Shown piece by piece: positions 30,164 through 38,715 of a stretch of 64,000 bases of DNA. The first letter of the stretch is position 1. Each line of letters starts with the position of its first letter. Origin of the DNA: an uncultured Bacteroidota bacterium (lineage in GTDB: Bacteria > Bacteroidota > Bacteroidia > Flavobacteriales > Flavobacteriaceae); contig CACEKL010000001.1 in the NCBI GenBank assembly GCA_902560025.1, positions 1 through 64,000 on the forward strand. The letters are read 5' to 3'. Below the pieces are notes generated by a model. That model was not told the DNA's origin. It saw only the letters and a program-made list of their open reading frames with translations, and made no database searches. Made by a program: the position numbers and the translations under genes.

Positions 30164-30861
30164 AACTCTATTAATTTTGGTTTATCAAGTCTATTAATAG
30201 AAGATTTGTATTGAGATTTAGAAATTTCTACAAATTGTATCTTATCTCCTGGCCTACTAAAACATGGATGTTTAGAATTGAGATTAAAAAATTCTACTGG
30301 TGAATTACCAATAATATGCCATCCTCCTGGGCTTTGTCTAGGATATACACATGTTTGATCTAGAGCTAGACCAATTGAGCCTTTTCTGATATTTAATGAA
30401 GGTTTTTCTTTTCTTTCACAATGAAGTTTTTTATCAGTTTTACCCAGATACATGAATCCAGGCAAGAACCCCATTGAAAGGACATCATATGTTCTTGATA
30501 AATGAGCATCTATTATATCTCTTACTGAAATGTTGTTCAAATCAGATAGAAGATTAATATCAGTTGCAAATTCCAAATCATAGCAGACAGGTATTTCCCA
30601 GACTTTGATAGCTCTATCATAATTATTAATTTTTTCATAATCTATCAATTTTATTTTGTCAACTATTTCATCAATTGAAGTTCTATTTAAGTCAATTATT
30701 ATCAGAATAGATTTTATTGATTGTACACAATCTTTAATATCATCTTTACATAAACTCAAAATTTCAGTTTTATATGAGGAAATCAAACTTGTTAAACTTG
30801 AATTAAGTTCGTCTTTCCATGAAACTAATATTGAGTTTTCATTGAGAATAAAAAATTCCAT
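30160..30861 (-). CDS. pxpB: 5-oxoprolinase subunit PxpB (KipI-type, AHS1 domain)
   Basis: A 233-residue protein of the AHS1/KipI family; with PxpC it forms the PxpBC part of 5-oxoprolinase. Key stretches are VCYDLEFATDINLLSD (about 92-107), the hallmark GFLPGFMYLGK (about 132-142) and YPRQSPGGWHIIGNSP (about 173-188). The C-terminal FSRPGDKIQFVEIS fits the family fold. The ATG shares one base with the pxpA stop, and its own stop overlaps the pxpC start by 4 bases, so the subunits are translated in series. Confidence 0.9.
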   Translation of the reverse strand: MEFFILNENSILVSWKDELNSSLTSLISSYKTEILSLCKDDIKDCVQSIKSILIIIDLNRTSIDEIVDKIKLIDYEKINNYDRAIKVWEIPVCYDLEFATDINLLSDLNNISVRDIIDAHLSRTYDVLSMGFLPGFMYLGKTDKKLHCERKEKPSLNIRKGSIGLALDQTCVYPRQSPGGWHIIGNSPVEFFNLNSKHPCFSRPGDKIQFVEISKSQYKSSINRLDKPKLIEL

Positions 30862-31577
30862 TACTTTTTGTTTTTAAAGGCTTTATTAATCTCTTTAAGA
30901 ATTTCAATAGAATTATCAGTATCAGAATGAATACATATTGTATCTGCTTTAATTGATTTGTATACACCATTTATCGACTTAATCTTTTTTGAATCAATAA
31001 TACTAGCAATTTGGTTTATAACTGATTTAGGATTATTAATCAAGGCACCTTTTTCATTCCTGGATACTAGAGTCAGATTATCATTATAAGCTCTATCACC
31101 AAATGCCTCATACATTATTTTAAATCCTTTTTCTAAAGCAGATTTTTCAATTTCTGAATTATATGGTAAATATATAAAACACTCTTCCTTATAACCAACA
31201 ATGGTGTCTAAATAAAAGTCAGATAAATCCTTATCACTAAACATTTCATTGTAAAGAGCACCATGAGCTTTAATGTGATGAAGTTTTTTTCCATATGATA
31301 TAGCAATTGAATTAAGTGTTTCAATCTGATCTATTAAACTGTAATAAAGATCTGATCTTGAAATATCAATTTTTTTTCTTCCAAAGCTTTCCTTATCTGG
31401 ATAAGATGGGTGTGCACCAATTTCAACATCATTCTTTATTGAAATTTCCACACATTCAATCATACTTTGAGAATCTCCTGCGTGACCTCCACATGCAATA
31501 TTACATGAGTTGATAAGAGGCATTATTAAATACTCATTATTAAGTCCTTCCCCAAGATCACAATTAATATTCATCAT
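30861..31577 (-). CDS. pxpA: 5-oxoprolinase subunit PxpA (LamB/YcsF family)
   Basis: The 238-residue LamB/YcsF protein PxpA, a deacetylase-like barrel that with PxpBC and ATP converts 5-oxo-L-proline to L-glutamate. Motifs: NINCDLGEG at residues 3-11, SCNIACGGHAGD (about 28-39), IGAHPSYPDKESFGRK (about 56-71) and HIKAHGALYN (about 101-110). Length is slightly short of the usual 245-255 but covers the domain. It overlaps the upstream transporter gene by 4 bases. B. subtilis also keeps ycsF next to an Nramp-fold gene, ycsG, which supports a functional link. Confidence 0.92.
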   Translation of the reverse strand: MMNINCDLGEGLNNEYLIMPLINSCNIACGGHAGDSQSMIECVEISIKNDVEIGAHPSYPDKESFGRKKIDISRSDLYYSLIDQIETLNSIAISYGKKLHHIKAHGALYNEMFSDKDLSDFYLDTIVGYKEECFIYLPYNSEIEKSALEKGFKIMYEAFGDRAYNDNLTLVSRNEKGALINNPKSVINQIASIIDSKKIKSINGVYKSIKADTICIHSDTDNSIEILKEINKAFKNKK

Positions 31578-32767
31578 TGGAAAATTAAAATTAGTCCTCT
31601 AATTCCTAGAGTTATTGTAATTATTATGATTATAATTCCAAATATATTTTGATATCTATATCCATACTCTTTTGCAATTATACTATTATTGTTTACTAAC
31701 CATAATAAAATAATTGCAATTATCGGAAGAAGTAAACTATTAGAAAATTGAGCAAACTTTATTATTTCTATTGGGTTTAGCTCAATCAAAGAAATTACTA
31801 CTCCGAAAATTAAAACAATCATCCATACAAGTCTAAATTTGAGAGATTTCATTGAATCTTTCCAGCCAAAACAACTTTTTGCTACATATGCTGCTGCTAA
31901 AGGAGCAGTAATTGAAGATGTTATACCTGATGCAAATAGACCAATTCCAAGAAAATAAATTGCAAATTTTCCATATAATGGCTCCAGACCCCTTGCTAAA
32001 TCAATTACACTTTTAACATCCTGAGTATTTACAGATGCTGCTGTAACAATTATTGAAAGAGAAACAATACCACCTAAGAAAATTGATATAAAACTTTCAA
32101 TTCTTGCTGTTTTAAGTTTTTTAATTGAATTCCATTTCTCAGTTACTAATGATGAATGTAAAAAAATGTTATATGGGACAACAGTTGTTCCTATTAACCC
32201 TAATACTATCAAAATACTATCTTGATCAAAACTAGGAATAAACATACCCTCAATTAAAGATTTTAAATTAGGCTTTGTAATTATCGCAGTTATTAAAAAA
32301 GAAACACTCATTGTTAAAACCAAAAAAATCAGAGATTTCTCTATTAATTTATAGTTTCCTTGAAACAGAATTACAAATGCCACTATTCCAATGAAGAAAG
32401 GGATATAGCTAATTGAATCATTGTTAATTATTCCTGATATACCTAATGATGCTCCTGTGATATTTCCAGCTTCATATGCAGCATTTCCAATTAGTATGGA
32501 TGAGATTATAAGTACTATCAAGAATTTATTAAGATAAATCGACTTTATTGATTTACTTATAACTTCCGCTACATTCATCTTTGTTACTAATCCTACTCTT
32601 AGGGATAGCTCCTGAAGAAATATGGTAGCAAAAATTGATAGAACTAATGCCCATATCAAAGAAAAGCCGTAGGATACACCTGCAATGGTGCAAAGAGTTA
32701 CAGTTCCAGGTCCAATAAATGCTGCAGCAATTAATATTCCTGGCCCTATTTCTCTTATCCATTTCAT
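31574..32767 (-). CDS. Nramp-fold (NRAMP-related) transporter lacking the metal-site motifs
   Basis: A 397-residue membrane protein with about 11 helices of the Nramp/LeuT-fold superfamily. Helix 1 reads AAFIGPGTVTLCT (residues 15-27), where metal-ion Nramps have D-P-G-N; here G19 and T22 replace Asp and Asn. Helix 6 reads TTVVPYNIFLHSS (194-206) where canonical proteins have M-P-H; here V197 and Y199 replace Met and His. The surrounding FLHSSL and GPG frame is conserved, so the alignment is secure. Loss of all these ligands argues against ordinary Mn/Fe uptake. Set between the M14 peptidase (1-base overlap) and pxpA (4-base overlap), it may carry 5-oxoproline or another peptide breakdown product; that is inference. 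Confidence 0.88.
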   Translation of the reverse strand: MKWIREIGPGILIAAAFIGPGTVTLCTIAGVSYGFSLIWALVLSIFATIFLQELSLRVGLVTKMNVAEVISKSIKSIYLNKFLIVLIISSILIGNAAYEAGNITGASLGISGIINNDSISYIPFFIGIVAFVILFQGNYKLIEKSLIFLVLTMSVSFLITAIITKPNLKSLIEGMFIPSFDQDSILIVLGLIGTTVVPYNIFLHSSLVTEKWNSIKKLKTARIESFISIFLGGIVSLSIIVTAASVNTQDVKSVIDLARGLEPLYGKFAIYFLGIGLFASGITSSITAPLAAAYVAKSCFGWKDSMKSLKFRLVWMIVLIFGVVISLIELNPIEIIKFAQFSNSLLLPIIAIILLWLVNNNSIIAKEYGYRYQNIFGIIIIIITITLGIRGLILIFQ

Positions 32768-35280
32768 TAAGGCACTCTTATCTTGTCACCGAGTAAAATT
32801 GCATTTAGAAATAATCTATTAGTTCCATACCATGATCCTCTAAAATTAGGATTATTAGAAAATAGAATTGCCCTTCCTGAACCAATTTTTGATACAAGTA
32901 ATGAAACTGTTTTATCAATCTTTTTAGCGTTATTTTCAGTAATAAAACCATCAATTAATGGATTAGGGGTATATCTAACTACTGATGAATATTCATTTTT
33001 AGATGGTTTAATCCAAACAGTATTATTTTTATAAACAGGTACAATTGGATCTTCATATCCAAAACCTAATGGATGAGATATATCAATTTGAGCATTCAAA
33101 ATTATTCCACCAATTTGCTCTTTACCTCTATTATCAGAGGCATCAATGTATGACTTAAATTCATTTTGAATATTACTTTTTTCAGTCTTATATAACTCTT
33201 CATTTACAATTTTTGAATCAATTAAAAATTTAGACCCTGTACCAATTGAAATAATAGTATTACCTCTGCTTACCCAATTTTTAATTTTATTTATCTGTGA
33301 TTCATTAAAATTGTAATTACCTGAAACAATAACCATTGAAGTATAGTCATCAAGATTAACTCTATTAAAATTTCTAATAGGAATTTTTGTGATTGGCATT
33401 CCTACCCTTTGGTCTAAAAGGTGCCAAACTTCACCTGCTTCATATGCTCTAACTCCAGTTCCAATTAACATCATTGTTTTTTGTTTCTTAAGTGGAACTA
33501 CGAATCTACTTCCCAGATCTATTCCCTCGGAACTAAGTCCTGAAGAGACTGAAAAAATATCAATCTTGAATTCATTTTGAATTTTTTGAAGACTTTCAAA
33601 TAATTTATTTGAGTTAATCTTTTGAAGACTTACAGGAATAATAAGTGATCCATAATCGAATGATTTTAATCCCTGAGAGGTATTTATCTTAAAAGGTTTA
33701 AAGGAAGTAGAAACTAATATATCATTATCTAATAATTTATTTATAACTGCAGGAATATTATAATCTACCGAATTAATTATATAACTATACTCAGCTTTAC
33801 TGACTTGATTAGTATTAAAAATATCATCTAAACCTTTAACTTGATTACCCTTCATTTCTCTTAATGCAGGAGAATAATCAATATCATAGAAATTAGCAAT
33901 TGACCATGATGATGCATCATAAAAAACACTATCTCTAAATTCAGTATTTGTCTCAAAGATTGATCTAATAGTCCTATAGTTTTTTTGTTTAGTTGGAACA
34001 AAAAAGTCATTACCATTTCTTGTGACCTTTAAATCATGTATTAAAAGTTTGTCAATAAATGCTTTAGTCTTATTTCTATCCTTACCTAGTGTAAATGAAT
34101 AACCTTTTATTCTCTTTTTATCTGCATCGGTTAATGCTGATGCAAAAAATCTTTGCTGATATTCCATTAATTCACCTTTCATAGCAACAGAAGCTTTAAT
34201 AGTAGTCATTCCTGATACATATTGGTTTCTAATTGTAAATGGAAAAGTAATTTCTCCAAATTGTGTTTTTTGTTTGTGCCCTCTTGAACTAGCTTGTTCA
34301 AATAGCATCCCTATACCTCCAAGAAGATCTGCATAAGAAGAGTGATAGCCAGGGTATGTCTTATCAAATGCTTCTTTAGAAAAGTACATTGAACCTATTT
34401 CATCTAGTCCTTTTGCGAAGAATGAACCAAATAAAGTCTCAAAATATTCATAGTTCTCTTGAGGTATTATTGGGTCTTTTGCAGCATGTGTCTTCCAAGG
34501 CACAAAAAAATATGTGCTATTAGTTCCCATCTCATGAAAATCCATAGTTACATTCGGGTACCAATTATGATGAAAATTAATTTTACCTCTTGTTTCTGGG
34601 TGAATTCCCAACAGAACATCTCTATTTAAATCAAACCAATAATGATTTGTTCTACCACCAGGCCAATATTCATTGTGCTCAGCATCTTGTGGGTCGTCAA
34701 CAAGAGGTGAACCTTTGTAACTATTAACCCATTGAGTATGTCTATCCCTACCATCTGGATTTATAGTAGGATCAATCAAAACTATTGAATTGTCAAGATA
34801 GTCTTGAATTTCTTGAGATTTAGATGCAACTAAAGTATAGGCAGTAAGCATTGCAGCTTCTGAGCTAGACGGCTCATTACCATGAACATTATAACCTAAA
34901 TTAATTATCACAGGAAAATTATCTGGCTTTTGTGAATCTATATAGCCTTCATATTCTGGCTTTAAGTATGAAATATGACTTTTTCTAATTTCCTCAAGAT
35001 TTTCAATTTTCTCTGGTGAACTTAATATTAGATAAATTAATTTACGCCCCTCATGGGAAGTTGCATATTGAAACATATCTGCTTTATCAGATGTTTCAGA
35101 TAAATATTCCATGTATGACACAATTAAGTCATGTCTTGTATGCATTTCCCCAATTGGATATCCAAGAAACTTCTCGGGAGACATAATATCATTATCAAAA
35201 GGGGCATATTTAGAAAAATAGTAATCTTGTGAAAAGATTGAACTGATAAATAATAGGTTAAGTAGTATAATTTTTTTCAT
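32767..35280 (-). CDS. Exported M14-family zinc carboxypeptidase, large two-part form
   Basis: An 837-residue exported metallopeptidase. Signal peptide about 1-17 (ending SSIFSQ). The M14 catalytic domain covers about 45-380: zinc ligands H and E in NVHGNEPSSSE (about 132-142), DPTINPDGRDRH (about 168-179), the third zinc histidine in MDFHEMGTN (about 248-256), and a likely catalytic glutamate in LLFEQASSRG (about 322). The C-terminal half includes a Rossmann-like segment (MLIGTGVRAYEAGEVWHLLD, about 592-611, then VIVSGNYNF) resembling the GATase-like domain seen in large Bacteroidetes M14 proteins. It probably trims peptides in the periplasm or outside. It begins 3 bases after the amidohydrolase stop. 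Confidence 0.87.
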   Translation of the reverse strand: MKKIILLNLLFISSIFSQDYYFSKYAPFDNDIMSPEKFLGYPIGEMHTRHDLIVSYMEYLSETSDKADMFQYATSHEGRKLIYLILSSPEKIENLEEIRKSHISYLKPEYEGYIDSQKPDNFPVIINLGYNVHGNEPSSSEAAMLTAYTLVASKSQEIQDYLDNSIVLIDPTINPDGRDRHTQWVNSYKGSPLVDDPQDAEHNEYWPGGRTNHYWFDLNRDVLLGIHPETRGKINFHHNWYPNVTMDFHEMGTNSTYFFVPWKTHAAKDPIIPQENYEYFETLFGSFFAKGLDEIGSMYFSKEAFDKTYPGYHSSYADLLGGIGMLFEQASSRGHKQKTQFGEITFPFTIRNQYVSGMTTIKASVAMKGELMEYQQRFFASALTDADKKRIKGYSFTLGKDRNKTKAFIDKLLIHDLKVTRNGNDFFVPTKQKNYRTIRSIFETNTEFRDSVFYDASSWSIANFYDIDYSPALREMKGNQVKGLDDIFNTNQVSKAEYSYIINSVDYNIPAVINKLLDNDILVSTSFKPFKINTSQGLKSFDYGSLIIPVSLQKINSNKLFESLQKIQNEFKIDIFSVSSGLSSEGIDLGSRFVVPLKKQKTMMLIGTGVRAYEAGEVWHLLDQRVGMPITKIPIRNFNRVNLDDYTSMVIVSGNYNFNESQINKIKNWVSRGNTIISIGTGSKFLIDSKIVNEELYKTEKSNIQNEFKSYIDASDNRGKEQIGGIILNAQIDISHPLGFGYEDPIVPVYKNNTVWIKPSKNEYSSVVRYTPNPLIDGFITENNAKKIDKTVSLLVSKIGSGRAILFSNNPNFRGSWYGTNRLFLNAILLGDKIRVP

Positions 35281-35283
35281 AAT

Positions 35284-38200
35284 TTATTTTTTAGTACCTG
35301 GAAGAGAATTTGGATATTCCTCATGCCAATCAAAATTTTTTGCTTTTTGTTTTGTAGGATAGATCTCATCAAGATTATCCGCATCATATAGTTTTCCATT
35401 TTTCATTACCATTTCAACTGAGTTTGTATTTCTGATGTCAATTAAAGGATCTTTCCCAAGAATTACAATATCAGCAAGTTTTCCCTCTTCTAAAGATCCA
35501 AGTTGTTTGTCAAGTCCTATTGCATATGCACCTTGAATTGTTGAAACCTTTAACATGTCGTGATTTGATATTCCACCAGTAGCCATACTCCATAGCTCCC
35601 AATGATATCCTAGACCTTGAAGCTGACCATGCGATCCAACACCTGCAATACCTCCTGCTTCAACCAAATCTTTAACAAACTCACTCAATTCAGGAAATGT
35701 ATATTCTTCTTCCATGAACCATCCCACATTTCTTCTACGAGTCAATGATTCAAGTTCATTTTTGGGAGTAAAGAAATTTAACTTTTCATCTCCATTTACA
35801 TTCTCTGTTGAATAGTAAAAATTTTCAGCCCAAGGACCACCATAAGTTACCAGCAGTGTTGGAGTGTAAGCCTTTTTTGAAAATGCCGTAAATTCAATTA
35901 AATCTTTGAATGCTGGATATATTGGATGGTTATGCTCTTGACCTGGATACCCGTCAATAGTCTCTGCAATATTCAATCTTAGATTCAAACTTCCCTCGGT
36001 TGTTGGCATTATTTTTTGTTCTTTAGAAGCCATTAAAATCCATTGACGTTGCTGTCTGTTTCCAGCAACATACATTTTGATTGTTTTAGTGTTATAATAT
36101 TTTGAGTACTGCTTAATAACATTTCTTGCATCATCTAAACTCTTTATGTTATATCTTGAGTAAAGAACACCAGGCCCAGTTGAGTATATTCTAGGACCTA
36201 GAATTTTTCCAGAATCAACCATGTCACTATAAGTCAAAACATCAGTAGATGAGGTTTGCGGATCTCTTGTTGTAGTTACACCGTATGCTAAATTGGCAGC
36301 ATAAGAGAATGGCTGGTATTTATGGAGACCCCACCTTGGCCACATATGAGCATGTGTATCAATGAAGCCTGGCATAATAGTCTTTCCTTCCATGTCCATA
36401 ATCTTAACATTATCATCAACAGTAATTTCACCCGAGCTTACTTTTTCAATTCTATTATTGTTAATTAGAATTGATCCATTTTCATAGATGTCATCACCAT
36501 TCATAGTAATAATTTTGGCATTCTTAAGTAAAATTGAGCTGTTTGGAATATCTCTCTTTACTTTTACAATAATTTCTGACTCATAAGGTGTAAACTCTTC
36601 TTCTTCTTCTTCTTCTTCTTCTTCTTCTTCTTCTTCTTCTTCTTCTTCTTCATTTTTTTTGTTTTTTCTATCTTTTTGCTCATCGAATAGATCAGCTTCA
36701 CTTAGATTATACGAAAAAAATGACTTTCCAAGAGACCAGTAGATGATATCAGAATAAGTACCCCATGAAGGAAATTCGCCTCCTATTTTAGTCAACTTTC
36801 TTGCAGGAAAAGATGAAGAATCAGGATTTGAAAGTGATATTTTTAGAGATTCTAAACCAGAGTATGGAATTACGAAACTATATAAATTATTGTTGATTTT
36901 AGCAAGACCTTTATCACCATTAGGTGAAATCATAATCAGACTTGCATTTGATGGATTTGTCCTATCACCTGAACCATAAGGTGTGGATCCAGTTACTTTA
37001 ACTATTTTCTTTTCATCTGTTCCATCCCATTTTATTGATACAAGGCCATTACTGTAATTAAATAAATAAATCCTTTCTTTACCTTTTACAAAATGTGGGT
37101 AGGATCTCCCTTTTGATTCTGCAATAGTGTTCATTCTTCCACCATTTGAAGAAATCCACATTATTTTTTCATTAGATTTAAATGCACCTGGTCCATAGCT
37201 TTCTCTATAACTTCTTTCATCACCAAGAAGAAATACAATTCGATTTCCATCAGGATTCCAGTTTGGATGTGTAAATACTCCAGGCTTTTTTCCATACTCA
37301 TTTCCAGTTAAAAGTATTGGATCTCGTTTACCATCAGCTCTAACTTTATAAATTGCTCCACCATCACTATTGCTCCAGGTTACAAAGACAATTTCATTTC
37401 CATCAGGACTCCACTTTGGCATAGCCTCAGTAGTCTCATCTCTAAAACTTGTAAGCCTTATCATCTCTTTTGAATCAAGGTTCATTTTATATAACTTATT
37501 CAGGGCTGTAAACACGATATTTTTTTTATCTGGAGAAACACTTAAATCTCTAATTTGATTTATAATCATTTCACTATCGTCTGAGATATCGTAATCAAAT
37601 TTTAATTCAGGACCAAGCTCAACTGTTTCCTTTACTTGAAATGGTATTATAGATGATTCTCCACCATCTATTGGTATCTTGTTTATCTTACCTCCATAAA
37701 AAACTATTAAATTTTTGCTATCGGGAGTAAATGACATATTAGGAAGAACACCCATTGTTGCTTGTGACTCTTGATCATCTTTTTGAACAGGATAGGCAAG
37801 CCATCTTTCATTACCAGTTTGAAGATCTCTTATTCTTAATGCAGTCTTATCTTCAAATCTTGTACCAAAAACAAGCCATTTACCATCGGGAGACAAAGTT
37901 GGAGTAAAAGCAGATCCAAATCTTGAAGTTTCTCTTTTAATATTTCCAGTTTCTCTGTCATACTTAGAAATTTGATATTGCGGAAACCTTGCATTGTATT
38001 GCCATGAATTTGTTCTATGCGCATACCATATATACCTATCATCATGACCTACCTCAGGTTGAACTATTTTGATAGATGAGGGTTCACTTATTAGTTTTAC
38101 ACCACTACCTCCATCTTTGTGATACATGTGAAGCTTTAAATTTCTTCTTCCTGTAGCAGCTATTATATAGTTTCCATCCTTTGACCAGTCTGCAAAAGCT

Positions 38201-38619
38201 GTCTGATTATTTTTTTGTTTGGTTACCTGAGTCGAATCGTTAGATTTTAGATCTCTAATCCATATGTTATTACCACCACTTTTATCACTTACATAAACAA
38301 TTGAATTTCCATCAGGAGAAAATCTAGGTTGAGAATCAAATGCCATTCCTTTTGTAATTCTAGTTGCCAGTCCACCAGAGATTGGTAATGAATATATATC
38401 TCCGAGCATATCAAATACAATTGTTTTTCCGTCAGGGCTAACATCAAGTGACATCCAAGTTCCTTCATCTGTATCTAAGTCAAAAAACCTTTCTGCTTTG
38501 ATCGGAAGATTTTTATATTTTTTCTCCTCTTTTTTAGCAACATCTTTTTTCTCTTCCTGAGCAAATGAAAAACTTCCAAGTATGATGAAAGCTAAAGTTG
38601 TAAATAATAATCTTTTCAT
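35284..38619 (-). CDS. TolB-like propeller fused to a metal-dependent amidohydrolase, exported
   Basis: An 1111-residue protein, first gene of the peptidase/5-oxoprolinase operon. Signal peptide about 1-20 (ending GSFSFAQ). Residues about 40-640 hold repeated WD40-like PD40/TolB blades with recurring SPDGK and FSPDGNSIVYVSD patterns. A 19-glutamate run (657-675) links to an imidazolonepropionase-type amidohydrolase (about 690-1090) with the metal motif GFIDTHAHMWP (H756, H758), further histidines in EHNHPIYP, and GVGSHGQ. Many Bacteroidetes homologues carry this architecture and are thought to act on peptides or amides, but the substrate is unknown. Propeller-plus-hydrolase layout suggests gated access to small peptides. 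Confidence 0.88.
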   Translation of the reverse strand: MKRLLFTTLAFIILGSFSFAQEEKKDVAKKEEKKYKNLPIKAERFFDLDTDEGTWMSLDVSPDGKTIVFDMLGDIYSLPISGGLATRITKGMAFDSQPRFSPDGNSIVYVSDKSGGNNIWIRDLKSNDSTQVTKQKNNQTAFADWSKDGNYIIAATGRRNLKLHMYHKDGGSGVKLISEPSSIKIVQPEVGHDDRYIWYAHRTNSWQYNARFPQYQISKYDRETGNIKRETSRFGSAFTPTLSPDGKWLVFGTRFEDKTALRIRDLQTGNERWLAYPVQKDDQESQATMGVLPNMSFTPDSKNLIVFYGGKINKIPIDGGESSIIPFQVKETVELGPELKFDYDISDDSEMIINQIRDLSVSPDKKNIVFTALNKLYKMNLDSKEMIRLTSFRDETTEAMPKWSPDGNEIVFVTWSNSDGGAIYKVRADGKRDPILLTGNEYGKKPGVFTHPNWNPDGNRIVFLLGDERSYRESYGPGAFKSNEKIMWISSNGGRMNTIAESKGRSYPHFVKGKERIYLFNYSNGLVSIKWDGTDEKKIVKVTGSTPYGSGDRTNPSNASLIMISPNGDKGLAKINNNLYSFVIPYSGLESLKISLSNPDSSSFPARKLTKIGGEFPSWGTYSDIIYWSLGKSFFSYNLSEADLFDEQKDRKNKKNEEEEEEEEEEEEEEEEEEEFTPYESEIIVKVKRDIPNSSILLKNAKIITMNGDDIYENGSILINNNRIEKVSSGEITVDDNVKIMDMEGKTIMPGFIDTHAHMWPRWGLHKYQPFSYAANLAYGVTTTRDPQTSSTDVLTYSDMVDSGKILGPRIYSTGPGVLYSRYNIKSLDDARNVIKQYSKYYNTKTIKMYVAGNRQQRQWILMASKEQKIMPTTEGSLNLRLNIAETIDGYPGQEHNHPIYPAFKDLIEFTAFSKKAYTPTLLVTYGGPWAENFYYSTENVNGDEKLNFFTPKNELESLTRRRNVGWFMEEEYTFPELSEFVKDLVEAGGIAGVGSHGQLQGLGYHWELWSMATGGISNHDMLKVSTIQGAYAIGLDKQLGSLEEGKLADIVILGKDPLIDIRNTNSVEMVMKNGKLYDADNLDEIYPTKQKAKNFDWHEEYPNSLPGTKK
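36595..36651. repeat. Trinucleotide microsatellite coding for 19 glutamates
   Basis: Eighteen perfect TTC units on the plus strand (36598-36651) follow one CTC, so the minus-strand gene reads 18 GAA plus one GAG codon. Slippage would add or remove glutamates without shifting the frame. Pure codon use, in contrast to mixed codons for neighbouring residues, suggests recent expansion. Confidence 0.97.
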
Positions 38620-38665
38620 AATTCTAGTTTTTTATAAATATATTGATTTTGAATTCTTTTAACAC

Positions 38666-38693
38666 TTGAAATATAATCATTTAGTTATATTTG
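38666..38693 (+). promoter_or_regulatory. Full Bacteroidetes promoter for the M28 peptidase gene
   Basis: TTG (38666-38668), a 17-base spacer and TATATTTG (38686-38693) match both halves of the Bacteroidetes sigma-ABfr consensus. Start would fall near 38700, giving a leader of about 16 bases before the ATG at 38716. The divergent amidohydrolase operon has only a near match (TATATTTC on the minus strand, about 38668-38675) overlapping this promoter. Confidence 0.75.
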
Positions 38694-38715
38694 GAGCAAT
38701 AAAAAATTTATCAAA

